Both the position numbers and the translations under genes were made by a program. The notes under the pieces were generated by a model, which did no database searches, had not been told where the DNA came from, and saw nothing but the letters and a program-made list of their open reading frames with translations. Source: Acidimicrobiia bacterium (lineage in GTDB: Bacteria > Actinomycetota > Acidimicrobiia > Spongiisociales > JAHEDJ01). Taken from it: a stretch of DNA of 64,000 nt. The stretch lies in NCBI GenBank assembly GCA_029210695.1, contig JARGFH010000008.1:4843-68842 (forward strand), given 5' to 3'. Position 1 is the first letter of the stretch; every line of letters starts with the position of its first letter. Positions 19,503 through 28,121 of the stretch are shown in pieces.

Positions 19503-21509
19503 GTGAAGCAACGCCTCCGTACCCTCGTTCGCCGCCAGACGACGGCCGTGTTCATCGGTTTGTCGCTCGTCGTCGGGCTGCTGGCCGGTCTGGGCGGGGC
19601 CGCAATGATCGGGAGCATCGAACTCGTTCGCGACGGCGTCGGGTGGATGGACGGTGCTCTGTCGTGGGGGCGCTTCATGCCGCTGCTCACCGTCCCGGTC
19701 GGGCTGTTCGCAGCCTGGGCTTTGGCGCAGCGCTTTCCTGAACTGCGCGGAAGCGGCGTTCCGGAGACGACCGCCGGTCTGGCGGTTCGTTCCGGCTATG
19801 TGCCGACCCGGTCCAGCTACCTCAAGATTCTCGCCACCGCATTGACACTAGGCAGTGGAGGTTCGGCCGGGCGAGAGGGACCAACGGTGATGGTCGGTGG
19901 GGCGATCGGTTCATCGATCGGACGCTACTCGGGTCTCGGGGAAGACCAGGTGCGCAGCCTCGTTGCCGCAGGGGCGGGGGCCGGGATTGGAGCATCCTTC
20001 AACGCTCCCATTGCCGGGATGTTGTTCGCGATGGAGGTGATCCTCGGCAATTTTGCCATTCGCCATCTCAACGCGGTGGTCATTGCCTCCGTCACTGCCG
20101 CAGTGACTGCCAGATCGATTGTCGGTGAGGACCGGATTCTGTCTGTCCAGCCCCACAGTGTCGGCGATCCAACGGAACTCGTCCTCTATGTGGTTCTGGG
20201 ATTGCTGGCCGCGGTGGTGGGGTTTCTCTTCCTGAAGACGTTCGACTCAGTCCATACCCCGTTCGCCCGGTTCGAGAGGCGGACCTGGTTGCGTCCGCTG
20301 GCGTTCGGGATTCCGGTGGCCGCCATCGTGACGATCGAGCCGAGGGTCCTCGGAACCGGCCAGGACTTCATTCAGCAACTCGTGGGCGGCGGAATCATGG
20401 ATATCGCCTGGTGGGTTCTGCTGGTGCTGGTCGGCCTGAAGATCCTGGCAACGGCGGGGACCCTCGGATCTCAGGCCTCGGGTGGCCATTTCATGCCGGC
20501 GCTCTTCATCGGGTCGTCGCTCGGCGCTGCGTTTGCCGTGCTCGTCGAGCCGGTCTGGGGGTTTTCTCAACTCGACACGGGAGCGTTTGCCGTAGTGGGG
20601 ATGGCGGCGATGTTCGCGGCGGTCGCCCGGGCGCCGCTCACGTCGATCCTCATCGTGTTCGAATTGACCGGCGATTACGGTCTCGTCCTCCCACTCATGC
20701 TGGCTACCTCCTTGTCGACCGCCATCGCTGATCGAATACACAAAGAGAGCGTCTACACCATCCCCCTTGTGCGCAGGGGCATCCGATTACTGCGCACCAG
20801 CGATGTCGACTTGCTCGACACGGTGGCGGTTGGCGAGGTGATGAGCCTTTGGAGCGAGGTACTCCGACCAGGGATGACGACCGGAGAGGTGCAAGCAATG
20901 CTCGACCTGCATCGTCACCACGGGCTGCCGGTCGCCGACGACTCAGGTCGCCTCGTCGGCATTCTCACGGTCACCGACATTCTGCGGACGGGTGGGCCGT
21001 CTGATCAGGTAACCGCGGCCGAAGCAATGACCCCGCGTCCCGTCACCGTGACACCGGAAACGCCGGTGTCGCTGGCCCTCGAGCGCATGGCCAGCCTCGG
21101 TGTCGGGAGACTGCCGGTCGTCTCCGAAGACGATCCGACCCACCTGGTGGGGATGTTCCGGCGAGAGACCGCGGTCAAGGCCTACCACCACGCACTGACC
21201 GAGGTCACCGAGACGGAGCTGTTGCGCAAGCGCCAGCGCCTATGGACGCGGCCGGACGCCGAGTTCTTCGAGTTTCACATTCCGGCCGGGTCGATGGCCG
21301 ACGGTAGGCAGGTGAAAGAGGTTCACTGGCCGGCGGGGTGCACGTTGGTGGCCATCCGGCGCGGCCGGGCCGTGTTGGTCCCTGAGGGCAACACGGCTCT
21401 CCAGGACGGCGACATCGTCACCGGTTTCGGAGCGCCTGGAGCCCGGTCGCAGGTCCTGGAGCGGTTGCGTGCAACGGCACACGATGAGGATGTGGCGCCG
21501 GGTGATTGA
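19503..21509 (+). CDS. ClC-type chloride channel/antiporter with CBS pair and TrkA-C domain
   Basis: A 668-residue membrane protein. The GTG at 19503 was chosen because the open frame before it lies inside the ligase gene. The ClC pore motifs are present: GSGVPE near residue 80, GSGGSAGREGPTV, and GASFNAPIAGMLFAMEV. The GREGP motif carries the Glu typical of H+/Cl- exchangers. After about ten helices come two CBS modules (GEVMSLWSEVL..., AEAMTPRPVTV...) and a C-terminal TrkA-C-like domain (EFHIPAGSMADGRQVKEV). The soluble modules suggest gating by nucleotides or other ligands. Confidence 0.93.
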   Translation: MKQRLRTLVRRQTTAVFIGLSLVVGLLAGLGGAAMIGSIELVRDGVGWMDGALSWGRFMPLLTVPVGLFAAWALAQRFPELRGSGVPETTAGLAVRSGYVPTRSSYLKILATALTLGSGGSAGREGPTVMVGGAIGSSIGRYSGLGEDQVRSLVAAGAGAGIGASFNAPIAGMLFAMEVILGNFAIRHLNAVVIASVTAAVTARSIVGEDRILSVQPHSVGDPTELVLYVVLGLLAAVVGFLFLKTFDSVHTPFARFERRTWLRPLAFGIPVAAIVTIEPRVLGTGQDFIQQLVGGGIMDIAWWVLLVLVGLKILATAGTLGSQASGGHFMPALFIGSSLGAAFAVLVEPVWGFSQLDTGAFAVVGMAAMFAAVARAPLTSILIVFELTGDYGLVLPLMLATSLSTAIADRIHKESVYTIPLVRRGIRLLRTSDVDLLDTVAVGEVMSLWSEVLRPGMTTGEVQAMLDLHRHHGLPVADDSGRLVGILTVTDILRTGGPSDQVTAAEAMTPRPVTVTPETPVSLALERMASLGVGRLPVVSEDDPTHLVGMFRRETAVKAYHHALTEVTETELLRKRQRLWTRPDAEFFEFHIPAGSMADGRQVKEVHWPAGCTLVAIRRGRAVLVPEGNTALQDGDIVTGFGAPGARSQVLERLRATAHDEDVAPGD

Positions 21510-21545
21510 CGGGGAGACGTGACAGCCTCTGCCGGTGGGCCGGGG

Positions 21546-21953
21546 TCAAACCACGGAGTCCGTCGCGGGAAGCGGAGCAAACAAGTCAACCGGATTGCCG
21601 TCTGGATCGAGGACTGTGGCGTAGCGCTGGCCCCACGGGGCGTCGAACGGTGCGACGTGGCTCCGATTCCCGGCGGCGACTATGAGGCGGTGCCGGTCGT
21701 CCACTTCCTCCGGCGAACCGCACAGGAAGGCCAGCGCAATGCGATGACCACCTGTCGGCGGTTCCCACCGCGAGAACGATCTGACGATGTCGACCGTGTC
21801 GAGCATCAGTCGTAGCCCGCGGGCGAGGTTCAGCTCGACGTGCCCCTCGCTATGTGTTCCCGGCGGAATTTCGAGCCCGAGCAACGCGTAGAACGCCAGG
21901 CTCTTCTCCATGTCCTCGACGATGATTCCCATCGCATCAAATCGAACGGCCAT
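21546..21953 (-). CDS. VOC-family (glyoxalase/bleomycin-resistance-like) protein
   Basis: A 135-residue protein with paired beta-alpha-beta-beta-beta modules of the vicinal-oxygen-chelate fold: FDAMGIIVEDMEKSLAFYALLGLE opens the first module and the second ends with YATVLDPDGNPVDLFAPLP. Probable metal ligands include the His in EGHVELNL and Glu/Asp near the second module. The ATG at 21953 has GGAGG seven bases before it, so the longer frame was rejected. Substrate unknown. It is transcribed toward the ClC gene and divergently from the FAD oxidoreductase. Confidence 0.85.
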   Translation of the reverse strand: MAVRFDAMGIIVEDMEKSLAFYALLGLEIPPGTHSEGHVELNLARGLRLMLDTVDIVRSFSRWEPPTGGHRIALAFLCGSPEEVDDRHRLIVAAGNRSHVAPFDAPWGQRYATVLDPDGNPVDLFAPLPATDSVV

Positions 21954-22024
21954 CTGCACCTCCATGAGGCAGTGTATGGGGGTCTGCACCAAAAACACGG
22001 CGGGAATCTGCCACGATGGTCGCT

Positions 22025-23146
22025 ATGAACACCGCAGATTTCCTGGTAGTCGGCGGCGGTATCGCCGGAGCGTCGGCTGCCTACGAACTTGCCGCCCACG
22101 GCCGCGTCGTCCTGCTCGAACGCGAGCCTCAGTGTGGCTACCACACCACCGGTCGATCGGCCGCTTTGTTCACCGAAGCCTGGGAGACCCCGACAATCAG
22201 GTCGATCGTTGCGGCCGGCCGGTCGTTCTTCGAAGAACCCCCCGACGGTTTCACCGCCGTCCCCCTGGTTGCGCCTCGCCGCATCCTGCTCATCGGTCGA
22301 CCAGATCAGCGGGGAGCCGTCGAAGCTGCCGCCGCCGATGCCCGGACTGAGATCCCCTCCGTCCGGATGATCGACGGACAGGAGGCGCTCGAGTTGTGTC
22401 CGGCTCTGCGGCCGGACTACCTGGATGTCGCTGTTCTCGAGTCGGGCGGGTACACGATCGACGTCGACGCGCTCCTGCAGGGCTTTCTTCGCGGTGTGCG
22501 TCGTCGTCACGGTGAGGTGGTCACAGGCGCTCCCGTCATCGGAATCGAACGCTTGGATTCCGGTTGGAACGTCACCGCCGGTGAACAGCGTTTCGCCGCC
22601 CGGGTGCTCATAAATGCGGCAGGCGCCTGGTCGGATCAGATCGCCGGCCTGGCCGGCGTTCAACCGGTCGGGTTGACGCCGTTGCGACGAACGGCCTTTA
22701 CGTTTTCCGGCCCGTCGAATCATGATGTTCGGCAGTGGCCGGCGGTGATCGATATCGACGAGCAGTTCTACTTCGAGCCTGAAGGCCCGCAACTACTTGG
22801 CTCGCCGGCCGATGAGACGCCAACTCATCCGCACGATGTGCGCGCTGAAGAGATCGACGTGGCTATCGCAATCGAGCGGATCCAGGCGGCCACAACGATC
22901 GAGATTCGCCACGTTCGCAGGGCGTGGGCGGGGTTACGGACCTTCGCTCCGGATCGCTTGCCGGTGGTAGGGCCCGACCCGGATGTGCCCGACTTCATCT
23001 GGCTGGCCGGGCAGGGCGGATTCGGGATAATGACGTCGCCGGCGATGGCGAGAATCGCAATGTCGATGGCGATCGGGGCCGGCTTCCCCCTGGGCCTGCC
23101 TGCGCACCTCGAGGCTGCTATCCGGCCGGAACGGCTCCGGACGTGA
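22025..23146 (+). CDS. FAD-dependent amine/amino-acid oxidoreductase (DadA/DauA-like)
   Basis: A 373-residue DAO-family flavoprotein. The Rossmann motif VVGGGIAGASAAYELA sits near the N-terminus, followed by LLEREPQCGYHTTGRSAALF, which is close to D-arginine dehydrogenase-type sequences. INAAGAWSDQIA and the C-terminal WLAGQGGFGIMTSPAMARIA complete the FAD site. Probably oxidises a D-amino acid or secondary amine. Start uncertain: the ATG at 22016 is also possible. The adjacent gene 46 bp downstream is an RNA methyltransferase, so no pathway context helps. Confidence 0.87.
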   Translation: MNTADFLVVGGGIAGASAAYELAAHGRVVLLEREPQCGYHTTGRSAALFTEAWETPTIRSIVAAGRSFFEEPPDGFTAVPLVAPRRILLIGRPDQRGAVEAAAADARTEIPSVRMIDGQEALELCPALRPDYLDVAVLESGGYTIDVDALLQGFLRGVRRRHGEVVTGAPVIGIERLDSGWNVTAGEQRFAARVLINAAGAWSDQIAGLAGVQPVGLTPLRRTAFTFSGPSNHDVRQWPAVIDIDEQFYFEPEGPQLLGSPADETPTHPHDVRAEEIDVAIAIERIQAATTIEIRHVRRAWAGLRTFAPDRLPVVGPDPDVPDFIWLAGQGGFGIMTSPAMARIAMSMAIGAGFPLGLPAHLEAAIRPERLRT

Positions 23147-23192
23147 CCCGGCGTTTCCCTCGGGCAGGCTCGGCGATCGGGCCCGCCACGTC

Positions 23193-24002
23193 GTGAAGGT
23201 CTCAATCGTCGACCCGGCCGACCCGCGGATTCTCGACTACATAGGGCTACGCGATCATCAACTGCGGCGGCAGCGGGAGGCGTCCGGAGGCGACCTGGCC
23301 GGCGTGTTCATCGCCGAAGGGGCCCTCGTCGTCGAGCGAGCCCTCCTCGCCGGCTACCGGCTCAAGTCGCTGCTTATCGACGCTACCCGGGGTGAGCCGA
23401 TCCCGGCGATGGTCCCTGCCGACGTTCCCCACTACTTCGCGGGTCCGGACGTCGTACTCGAGGTCACGGGCATCCACCTGCATCGAGGCCTCATCTCCGT
23501 GTTCTACCGCAAACAGCTTCCATACCCGGAGGAGGTGCTGGCGGCGGCGCGCCGCGTCGTTGTACTCGAGAACGTGACGAACCCGACCAACCTCGGAGTC
23601 ATTGTTCGGGCGGCCGCCGGCCTCGGGTTGGATGGACTGCTCCTGGACCCGAGGAGCTGTGATCCCCTTTATCGGAGGGCACTCCGGGTGGCGATGGGAG
23701 AAGCTTTCGCCCTCCCGCATGCGCGGATCAACAGGTTGCCGATGGGGCTCGATCCGGTCCGTAGAGCAGGGTTCCGGATCGCGGCGCTGACACCGGATGC
23801 GTCGGCCATCCCGATTGACCAGCTCGTGATCGAGGCGGATGAGAAGCTCGCCGTCGTGCTCGGCGCAGAGGGGCCGGGACTCACGGAAGAGACACTGGCG
23901 GCGGTCGACGATCGGGTGAGGATTCCGATGCAGAACGGGGTTGATTCGCTCAACGTGGGGTCGGCAGCCGCGGTGGCTTTTTACGCTCTGACGCGGCGCT
24001 GA
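23193..24002 (+). CDS. SpoU/TrmH-family RNA 2'-O-methyltransferase
   Basis: A 269-residue SPOUT methyltransferase. N-terminal substrate-binding domain (FIAEGALVVERALLAGYRL). The C-terminal knot carries motif 1 (NVTNPTNLGVIVRAA), motif 2 (VVLGAEGPGL) and motif 3 (IPMQNGVDSLNVGSAAAVAFY). It transfers methyl from SAM to a ribose in rRNA or tRNA; the exact target is not readable. GTG start. Convergent with the SelW-like gene. Confidence 0.93.
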   Translation: MKVSIVDPADPRILDYIGLRDHQLRRQREASGGDLAGVFIAEGALVVERALLAGYRLKSLLIDATRGEPIPAMVPADVPHYFAGPDVVLEVTGIHLHRGLISVFYRKQLPYPEEVLAAARRVVVLENVTNPTNLGVIVRAAAGLGLDGLLLDPRSCDPLYRRALRVAMGEAFALPHARINRLPMGLDPVRRAGFRIAALTPDASAIPIDQLVIEADEKLAVVLGAEGPGLTEETLAAVDDRVRIPMQNGVDSLNVGSAAAVAFYALTRR

Positions 24003-24009
24003 AAGCTCT

Positions 24010-24031
24010 GCCCTTCCCGTTTTCGGAGGGC
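24010..24031. terminator. Possible bidirectional terminator hairpin
   Basis: GCCCTTCC (24010-24017) and GGAGGGC (24025-24031) form a 7-bp stem with one bulged T around loop CGTTTTC. It lies 8 bp after the methyltransferase stop and 6 bp after the selW-like stop, between convergent genes. Confidence 0.45.
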
Positions 24032-24036
24032 GGACT

Positions 24037-24261
24037 TCAGCGGATCTGGTCGGCGATCTCCTCGTACTCCGCGTGGCGTCCCGTCGCCTTCTTCGAGTAG
24101 ATGAGCTTCCCATCAACGACAACTTCGAACACGCCTCCGCGCGAGGGGATCAGCGTGGCGGCCTGTATCCCTTCCTCGAACTCGGTCAGTATTTGCTCGA
24201 CCATGCGAACCGCACGGTCAAGATACTTTCATTGCGCGCAGTACTCGATGCTGATGATCAT
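24037..24261 (-). CDS. SelW/Rdx-family selenoprotein with in-frame UGA (Sec11)
   Basis: A 74-residue SelT/SelW/SelH (Rdx) thioredoxin-like protein. It reads MIISIEYCAQ, then UGA, then KYLDRAVRMVEQ, and ends at a second TGA (24037-24039). Residues 8-11 form CAQU, exactly the family redox motif CxxU/CxxC, and the later GGVFEVVVDGKLIYSKK (42-58) is the conserved core after the motif. The ATG at 24261 has AGGAGG five bases upstream, and family similarity continues on both sides of the UGA (24229-24231), so this is not a chance stop. A SECIS-like hairpin begins six bases after the UGA. It lies 20 bp behind a histidine kinase gene in the carboxylase operon. Likely a redox protein; the partner is unknown. 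A pseudogene is the alternative if the genome lacks selABC. Confidence 0.85.
24196..24222 (-). promoter_or_regulatory. Bacterial SECIS-like element for the SelW-like gene
   Basis: On the minus strand CUUGACCGUGC and GCAUGGUCGAG pair over 11 bp (two G-U wobbles) around the loop GGUUC. The loop starts 17 nt after the UGA, inside the 16-37 nt range described for bacterial SECIS elements, and has G in its first two positions. The top UGC-GGUUC-GCA resembles the UGC-AGGUCU-GCA tip of the E. coli fdhF SECIS. It would recruit SelB with selenocysteyl-tRNA. Confidence 0.75.
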
Positions 24262-24281
24262 GCGACCTCCTGGCGGCGAGC

Positions 24282-26057
24282 CTAGCTGCAGGAAACCTCA
24301 CGCATCCCTGGTTGCCCGGATGGGAGGGTGAGACGGAAGACCGCTTCCCCGTGTTCTTCGTCGAAGTCGTAGACCAGATCTCCTGCCATTAGTTTGGCCA
24401 GCCGTCGAGACACGGCAAGTCCCAGACCCACCGAAGCGGTAACGCCGGGCTGGTTGTGCGCCCGTGCGTACGGTTCGAAGATCCGCTCGCGGTCTTCGTC
24501 CGGGATTCCCGGGCCATCATCGCGCACTTCGATGGTGACCACGTCCCCGTCGTGCCTGCCGACGATGCGCCGGCTCTTCCCCCCGTAGCGGTGTGCATTG
24601 GCGATGAGGTTTCGAACGATCTGGCGGAACCGGACCGGATCGGCGAGCACCTCGCAGTCGCCGGACGGCCGTGTGATCGAGTTGTCCCATCCGAACTCTG
24701 TGACGATTCGATCGACGTTTTCTGCGACGTTGATTCGCTCGGGGGCGATGCTGATCTGGTTGATGTCGGCACGGGCCGCAACGAGCAGGTCTTCAACGAT
24801 GAACGCCATCTCGCGCGATTGGCCGGCAATGAGTTCGAGCAATTCGGCCCGTTCCGAATCAGAGAACACCATATGTCCATGGGCGAGCTCGCCGGCCAGG
24901 CCGACCACGGCCGTAAGGGGGGTGCGCAATTCGTGGCTCACAGAGGCGATGAACTCGTCCTTCGAGCGGATCAGTTCGGCCATCCCGCCGCGGACGCGCA
25001 TCTCTTCCGTGATGTCGTGGATGGCAATCACCAGCCGGTCGGGATTCGGCCGGAGGCGGAGTGGTCGAATCCATCGCACTTCGATCCAGATCTGGTCACC
25101 GTTGAACGTCACCGTTTCGTAGGTGCACTCGAAGGTCAGCCTGCCTTCGACCATCGCCACTACCTCGGAGACCAGGGCCTCGATGGATGTCTCGTTCACC
25201 CTGGTGGTTGACATGGGGCCAACCAACGCGGCCGGATCGTCGAGCCCGAGTAGCTCGGCGGCCGCAGCATTCACGCGCACGTAGACGATTCCGGCCGCGA
25301 GATCGGTCACCACGGCCGGGTGGGCGAGGAGGTACTTCCCCAGTTCCTGCGGGTCATTGATGCCCAGGTTCTCCACCGCTCGCAATGTCGCGCCCCAGTC
25401 CTGTTCCAGCAGCGCAACAGGGCTGTCTTCAAAGAGCCGGACGTACCGGCTGGCCGATACCAATGTCGCCATCCTGACGGACAGCATGATGAGAGCCACC
25501 AAGCCAAATCCGGTGACGATGGTGGCGGCGGTGGCCACCCTCGCAGCCCCGTCCTCCACCCATAGGAAACCGGCCAGCACGAGCACGGCACCTACCCCGA
25601 TCACATACGCGAGACGCCCTGTGTCGACGAACAGCAGACCAATGCCGCCGATGATGACCAACGCCAAAGATGCCGGCAGCAGCGTGGCGTCGGTGCCGAC
25701 GAGGGGGTAAGTGATCACGACCGAGACGAGCGACAGGATCAAACTCAGGACAACCTTCCGGCCGCCGGACCAGGCCTGCCAGCCGAAGAGCGCCGCCACG
25801 ATTGCCGGCGTTATCGATTCCAAGAGCTGATCGGTACTTCCCGTGAAGAGGCCGGATGCGAAGATTACCAAAGCGGTCAAGGCCGATGCGATGGCCCCCA
25901 TCCGCATCATCGTCAATCGAACGGTGACGATTGCCTCGTGGAAGACGTCGGTCTCCTCGGGGTCGTTCGTGACGAGTGCCCGGAGGGTCTGACGGGTGGC
26001 GCTCAGAGGGCTGTCGGGCCTGGAGAACCGGCCTGAATCCGGTCGACGGTTGCTCAC
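24282..26057 (-). CDS. Membrane sensor histidine kinase with PAS domain
   Basis: A 591-residue sensor kinase. Residues about 50-200 hold five or six membrane helices. A PAS-like domain spans about 205-350 (LFEDSPVALLEQ ... ITEEM). HisKA has the phospho-acceptor His375 in SVSHELRTP. The ATPase domain shows the N box NLIANAHRYGG, G1 DDGPGIPDED and G2 VGLGLAVSRRLA. GTG start overlapping the carboxylase stop by 4 bp. No response regulator is adjacent, so it is an orphan kinase co-transcribed with the carboxylase. The upstream gene and the selenoprotein behind it may share its signal (inference). Confidence 0.9.
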   Translation of the reverse strand: MSNRRPDSGRFSRPDSPLSATRQTLRALVTNDPEETDVFHEAIVTVRLTMMRMGAIASALTALVIFASGLFTGSTDQLLESITPAIVAALFGWQAWSGGRKVVLSLILSLVSVVITYPLVGTDATLLPASLALVIIGGIGLLFVDTGRLAYVIGVGAVLVLAGFLWVEDGAARVATAATIVTGFGLVALIMLSVRMATLVSASRYVRLFEDSPVALLEQDWGATLRAVENLGINDPQELGKYLLAHPAVVTDLAAGIVYVRVNAAAAELLGLDDPAALVGPMSTTRVNETSIEALVSEVVAMVEGRLTFECTYETVTFNGDQIWIEVRWIRPLRLRPNPDRLVIAIHDITEEMRVRGGMAELIRSKDEFIASVSHELRTPLTAVVGLAGELAHGHMVFSDSERAELLELIAGQSREMAFIVEDLLVAARADINQISIAPERINVAENVDRIVTEFGWDNSITRPSGDCEVLADPVRFRQIVRNLIANAHRYGGKSRRIVGRHDGDVVTIEVRDDGPGIPDEDRERIFEPYARAHNQPGVTASVGLGLAVSRRLAKLMAGDLVYDFDEEHGEAVFRLTLPSGQPGMREVSCS

Positions 26058-28042
26058 GGCTCGATCCCAACGTTGGTCACGACGATGAGGATCTGGTCGG
26101 CGAGGACCTGGTCGTCGGGTTCGATCCGGACCGACGTGATTACCCCTCCGGTCGGAGCACGGACAGAATGCTCCATCTTCATTGCCTCAATGACCACCAG
26201 AACGTCGCCCTGGGCGACGCGGTCGCCTTCTCTTGCTGTTACGGCGACCACCCGCCCCGGCATGGGGGACAGCAGCGAGCCCGGCTCTTCATGCGCGGTC
26301 GCCTCTGGAAATCGAGGGAGTTCCAGGAGGGCTGAATGCCCCAGGACGCTGTCGACATACCACGTGTCTTCCTGGCGATGGGTCGTGAAAGCCCGCAGCA
26401 CCCCATCGATTTCGATCTCAACGGACGCGTCCGAGCATGACCGGAGCACGGCCGGTACGGGTTCGCCGCCTAGGCAAACGCTCAAGCCCCGGCGATCGAA
26501 CCGATAACCCATCTCGATGTCTCCGCTTTGTCCCCGGAAGCCGAAGTTCTGGAGCTGCGATGGGCTGTTTCTCCATCCGGAGGGAATCGTCCTGAGAAGC
26601 GCGGCTTCCGACCGGGCGACGTACTGGCCGGCCAGAGCGGCAGCCAAGGCGTGCATCCGCTCTGAAGCCGGATCTGCGAGAGGTGCTCCCAGTTCGGCCG
26701 GGTCGTGCCGGTCGAGGAAGTGGGTGTCGGTCCGGCCGGCCAGGAATTCCGGATGGCGCAGAATTCTGACCAGGAGTTCCCGGTTGGTGTACAGCCCGTG
26801 GATTTGCGCACGGGCCAAAGCTGCCGCCAGGCGCCCGGCTGCCTCATCCCGGGTCGGTGCATACACGACCACCTTGGCCAGTAGCGGGTCGTAGTGAATT
26901 GAGACCTCGGAGCCGTTTTCTACCCCGGTGTCGAGGCGGACGGACGAATCGGGTTCGGTGAGCTCGAATCGGTGGAGCGTACCGGTGGTCGGCAAGAACT
27001 CGTGGCGTGGGTCTTCCGCATATAGGCGTGCTTCGATGGCGTGGCCGCTGGTCGTTGCTCCGATCACCTCCGGGTCGAGCGGGTGGCCCTCGGCGACTCG
27101 GATCTGGGCTCTAACGAGATCGAGGCCCGTCACCATTTCCGTGACCGGATGTTCCACCTGGAGCCGGGTGTTCATCTCGAGGAAGTAGAACTCGCCTTCG
27201 GGATCCAGAAGAAACTCGACCGTCCCGACCCCCAGGTATCCGACGGCTTCAGCGGCCCTGACGGCCGTCTCTCCAAGGGCGGCCCGCCGGACCTGGTCCA
27301 CGGCGGGGGAGGGAGACTCCTCGATGATCTTCTGATGGCGGCGCTGTATCGAACATTCACGTTCAAAGAGGCTCACCACTGTGCCAAACGAATCGCCGAG
27401 GATCTGGACCTCGATGTGGCGCGGTTCCTCGATGTAGCGCTCGAGGAAGAGCGTGTCGTCCCCGAATGCCGACTGCGCTTCACGACGGGCAGCCGCCATG
27501 GACTCCTCGAGTTCGGCGGCGTCCCTGACGATGCGCATGCCTTTCCCGCCGCCACCCGCTGAAGCCTTCACGAGGATCGGATATCCGACCCGCGCCGCAG
27601 TAGCTGCCACCGCCGTCGTGTCGAGCCCGGCAACTTCCTCTCCTGGCGCCACCGGGATGCCGGCGGCCAGCATGAGGCGACGGGCCTCGACCTTCGAGCC
27701 CATGGAGGCGATCGCCGCAGGCGAGGGTCCGATGAAGATGATGCCCGCTTCCGCGCATGCAGTCGCGAAGGCCGCGTTTTCGGCCAGGAACCCGTATCCG
27801 GGGTGGATGGCCTGTGCGCCCGTTTTGAGTGCGGCTTCGATGACCAGATCGCCGCGCAGGTAGGTGTCGGCAGGAGCGGCGCCCGGGAGTTCGATTGCTT
27901 CGTCTGCTTCTGAGACGAAGGGTGCGTGGCGGTCGGCGTCTGAATACACCGCTACCGTCGCGACGCCCATCAAGCGACAGGTCCTGAACACCCGCCGGGC
28001 GATCTCGCCCCGGTTCGCAACCAGAATCTTGCTGAACCGCAT
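26054..28042 (-). CDS. Acyl-CoA carboxylase alpha subunit (biotin carboxylase + BCCP)
   Basis: A 662-residue biotin-dependent carboxylase subunit. The biotin carboxylase part starts MRFSKILVANRGEIARRVFR, with ATP-grasp motifs KASAGGGGKGMRI and the catalytic region RDCS-like ECSIQRRHQK, then EMNTRLQVEHPVTE. The C-terminal biotinyl domain has EAMKMEHSVRAP, Lys being biotinylated. Length and architecture match 3-methylcrotonyl- or propionyl-CoA carboxylase alpha chains. The ATG at 28042 follows GGGAG; the 52-bp palindromic repeat lies just upstream. Beta subunit gene is 79 bp away. Confidence 0.94.
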   Translation of the reverse strand: MRFSKILVANRGEIARRVFRTCRLMGVATVAVYSDADRHAPFVSEADEAIELPGAAPADTYLRGDLVIEAALKTGAQAIHPGYGFLAENAAFATACAEAGIIFIGPSPAAIASMGSKVEARRLMLAAGIPVAPGEEVAGLDTTAVAATAARVGYPILVKASAGGGGKGMRIVRDAAELEESMAAARREAQSAFGDDTLFLERYIEEPRHIEVQILGDSFGTVVSLFERECSIQRRHQKIIEESPSPAVDQVRRAALGETAVRAAEAVGYLGVGTVEFLLDPEGEFYFLEMNTRLQVEHPVTEMVTGLDLVRAQIRVAEGHPLDPEVIGATTSGHAIEARLYAEDPRHEFLPTTGTLHRFELTEPDSSVRLDTGVENGSEVSIHYDPLLAKVVVYAPTRDEAAGRLAAALARAQIHGLYTNRELLVRILRHPEFLAGRTDTHFLDRHDPAELGAPLADPASERMHALAAALAGQYVARSEAALLRTIPSGWRNSPSQLQNFGFRGQSGDIEMGYRFDRRGLSVCLGGEPVPAVLRSCSDASVEIEIDGVLRAFTTHRQEDTWYVDSVLGHSALLELPRFPEATAHEEPGSLLSPMPGRVVAVTAREGDRVAQGDVLVVIEAMKMEHSVRAPTGGVITSVRIEPDDQVLADQILIVVTNVGIEP

Positions 28043-28055
28043 CACGCCCAACTCC

Positions 28056-28106
28056 CGTTTTCGCGCGGGAATCCCACCTCATAGGGTGTGAATCCCGCGC
28101 GAGAAG
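28056..28106. repeat. 52-bp palindromic intergenic repeat, copy 2
   Basis: CGTTTTCGCGCGGGAATCCC on the left and a matching right arm (with CGAGAAG instead of CGAAAACG at the outer end) flank CACCTCATAGGGTG. Its reverse complement aligns over its whole length with copy 1 at 4713-4764, including the CCCTAT and GGTGGGATTCCCGCGCG parts. It lies between the carboxylase alpha and beta genes. Confidence 0.82.
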
Positions 28107-28121
28107 CTGATTTGAACCGTT

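Noticed and set aside
24229-24231. In-frame TGA read as a nonsense mutation (pseudogene)
   Set aside because: The codon is exactly at the CxxU position, the rest of the frame is intact and a SECIS-like hairpin follows. Kept as an alternative only if selenocysteine genes are missing.
24073-24285. Open frame on the plus strand opposite the SelW-like gene
   Set aside because: No ribosome site or family match. The opposite strand has a coherent family match, AGGAGG and a SECIS-like fold, so the plus frame is a shadow.
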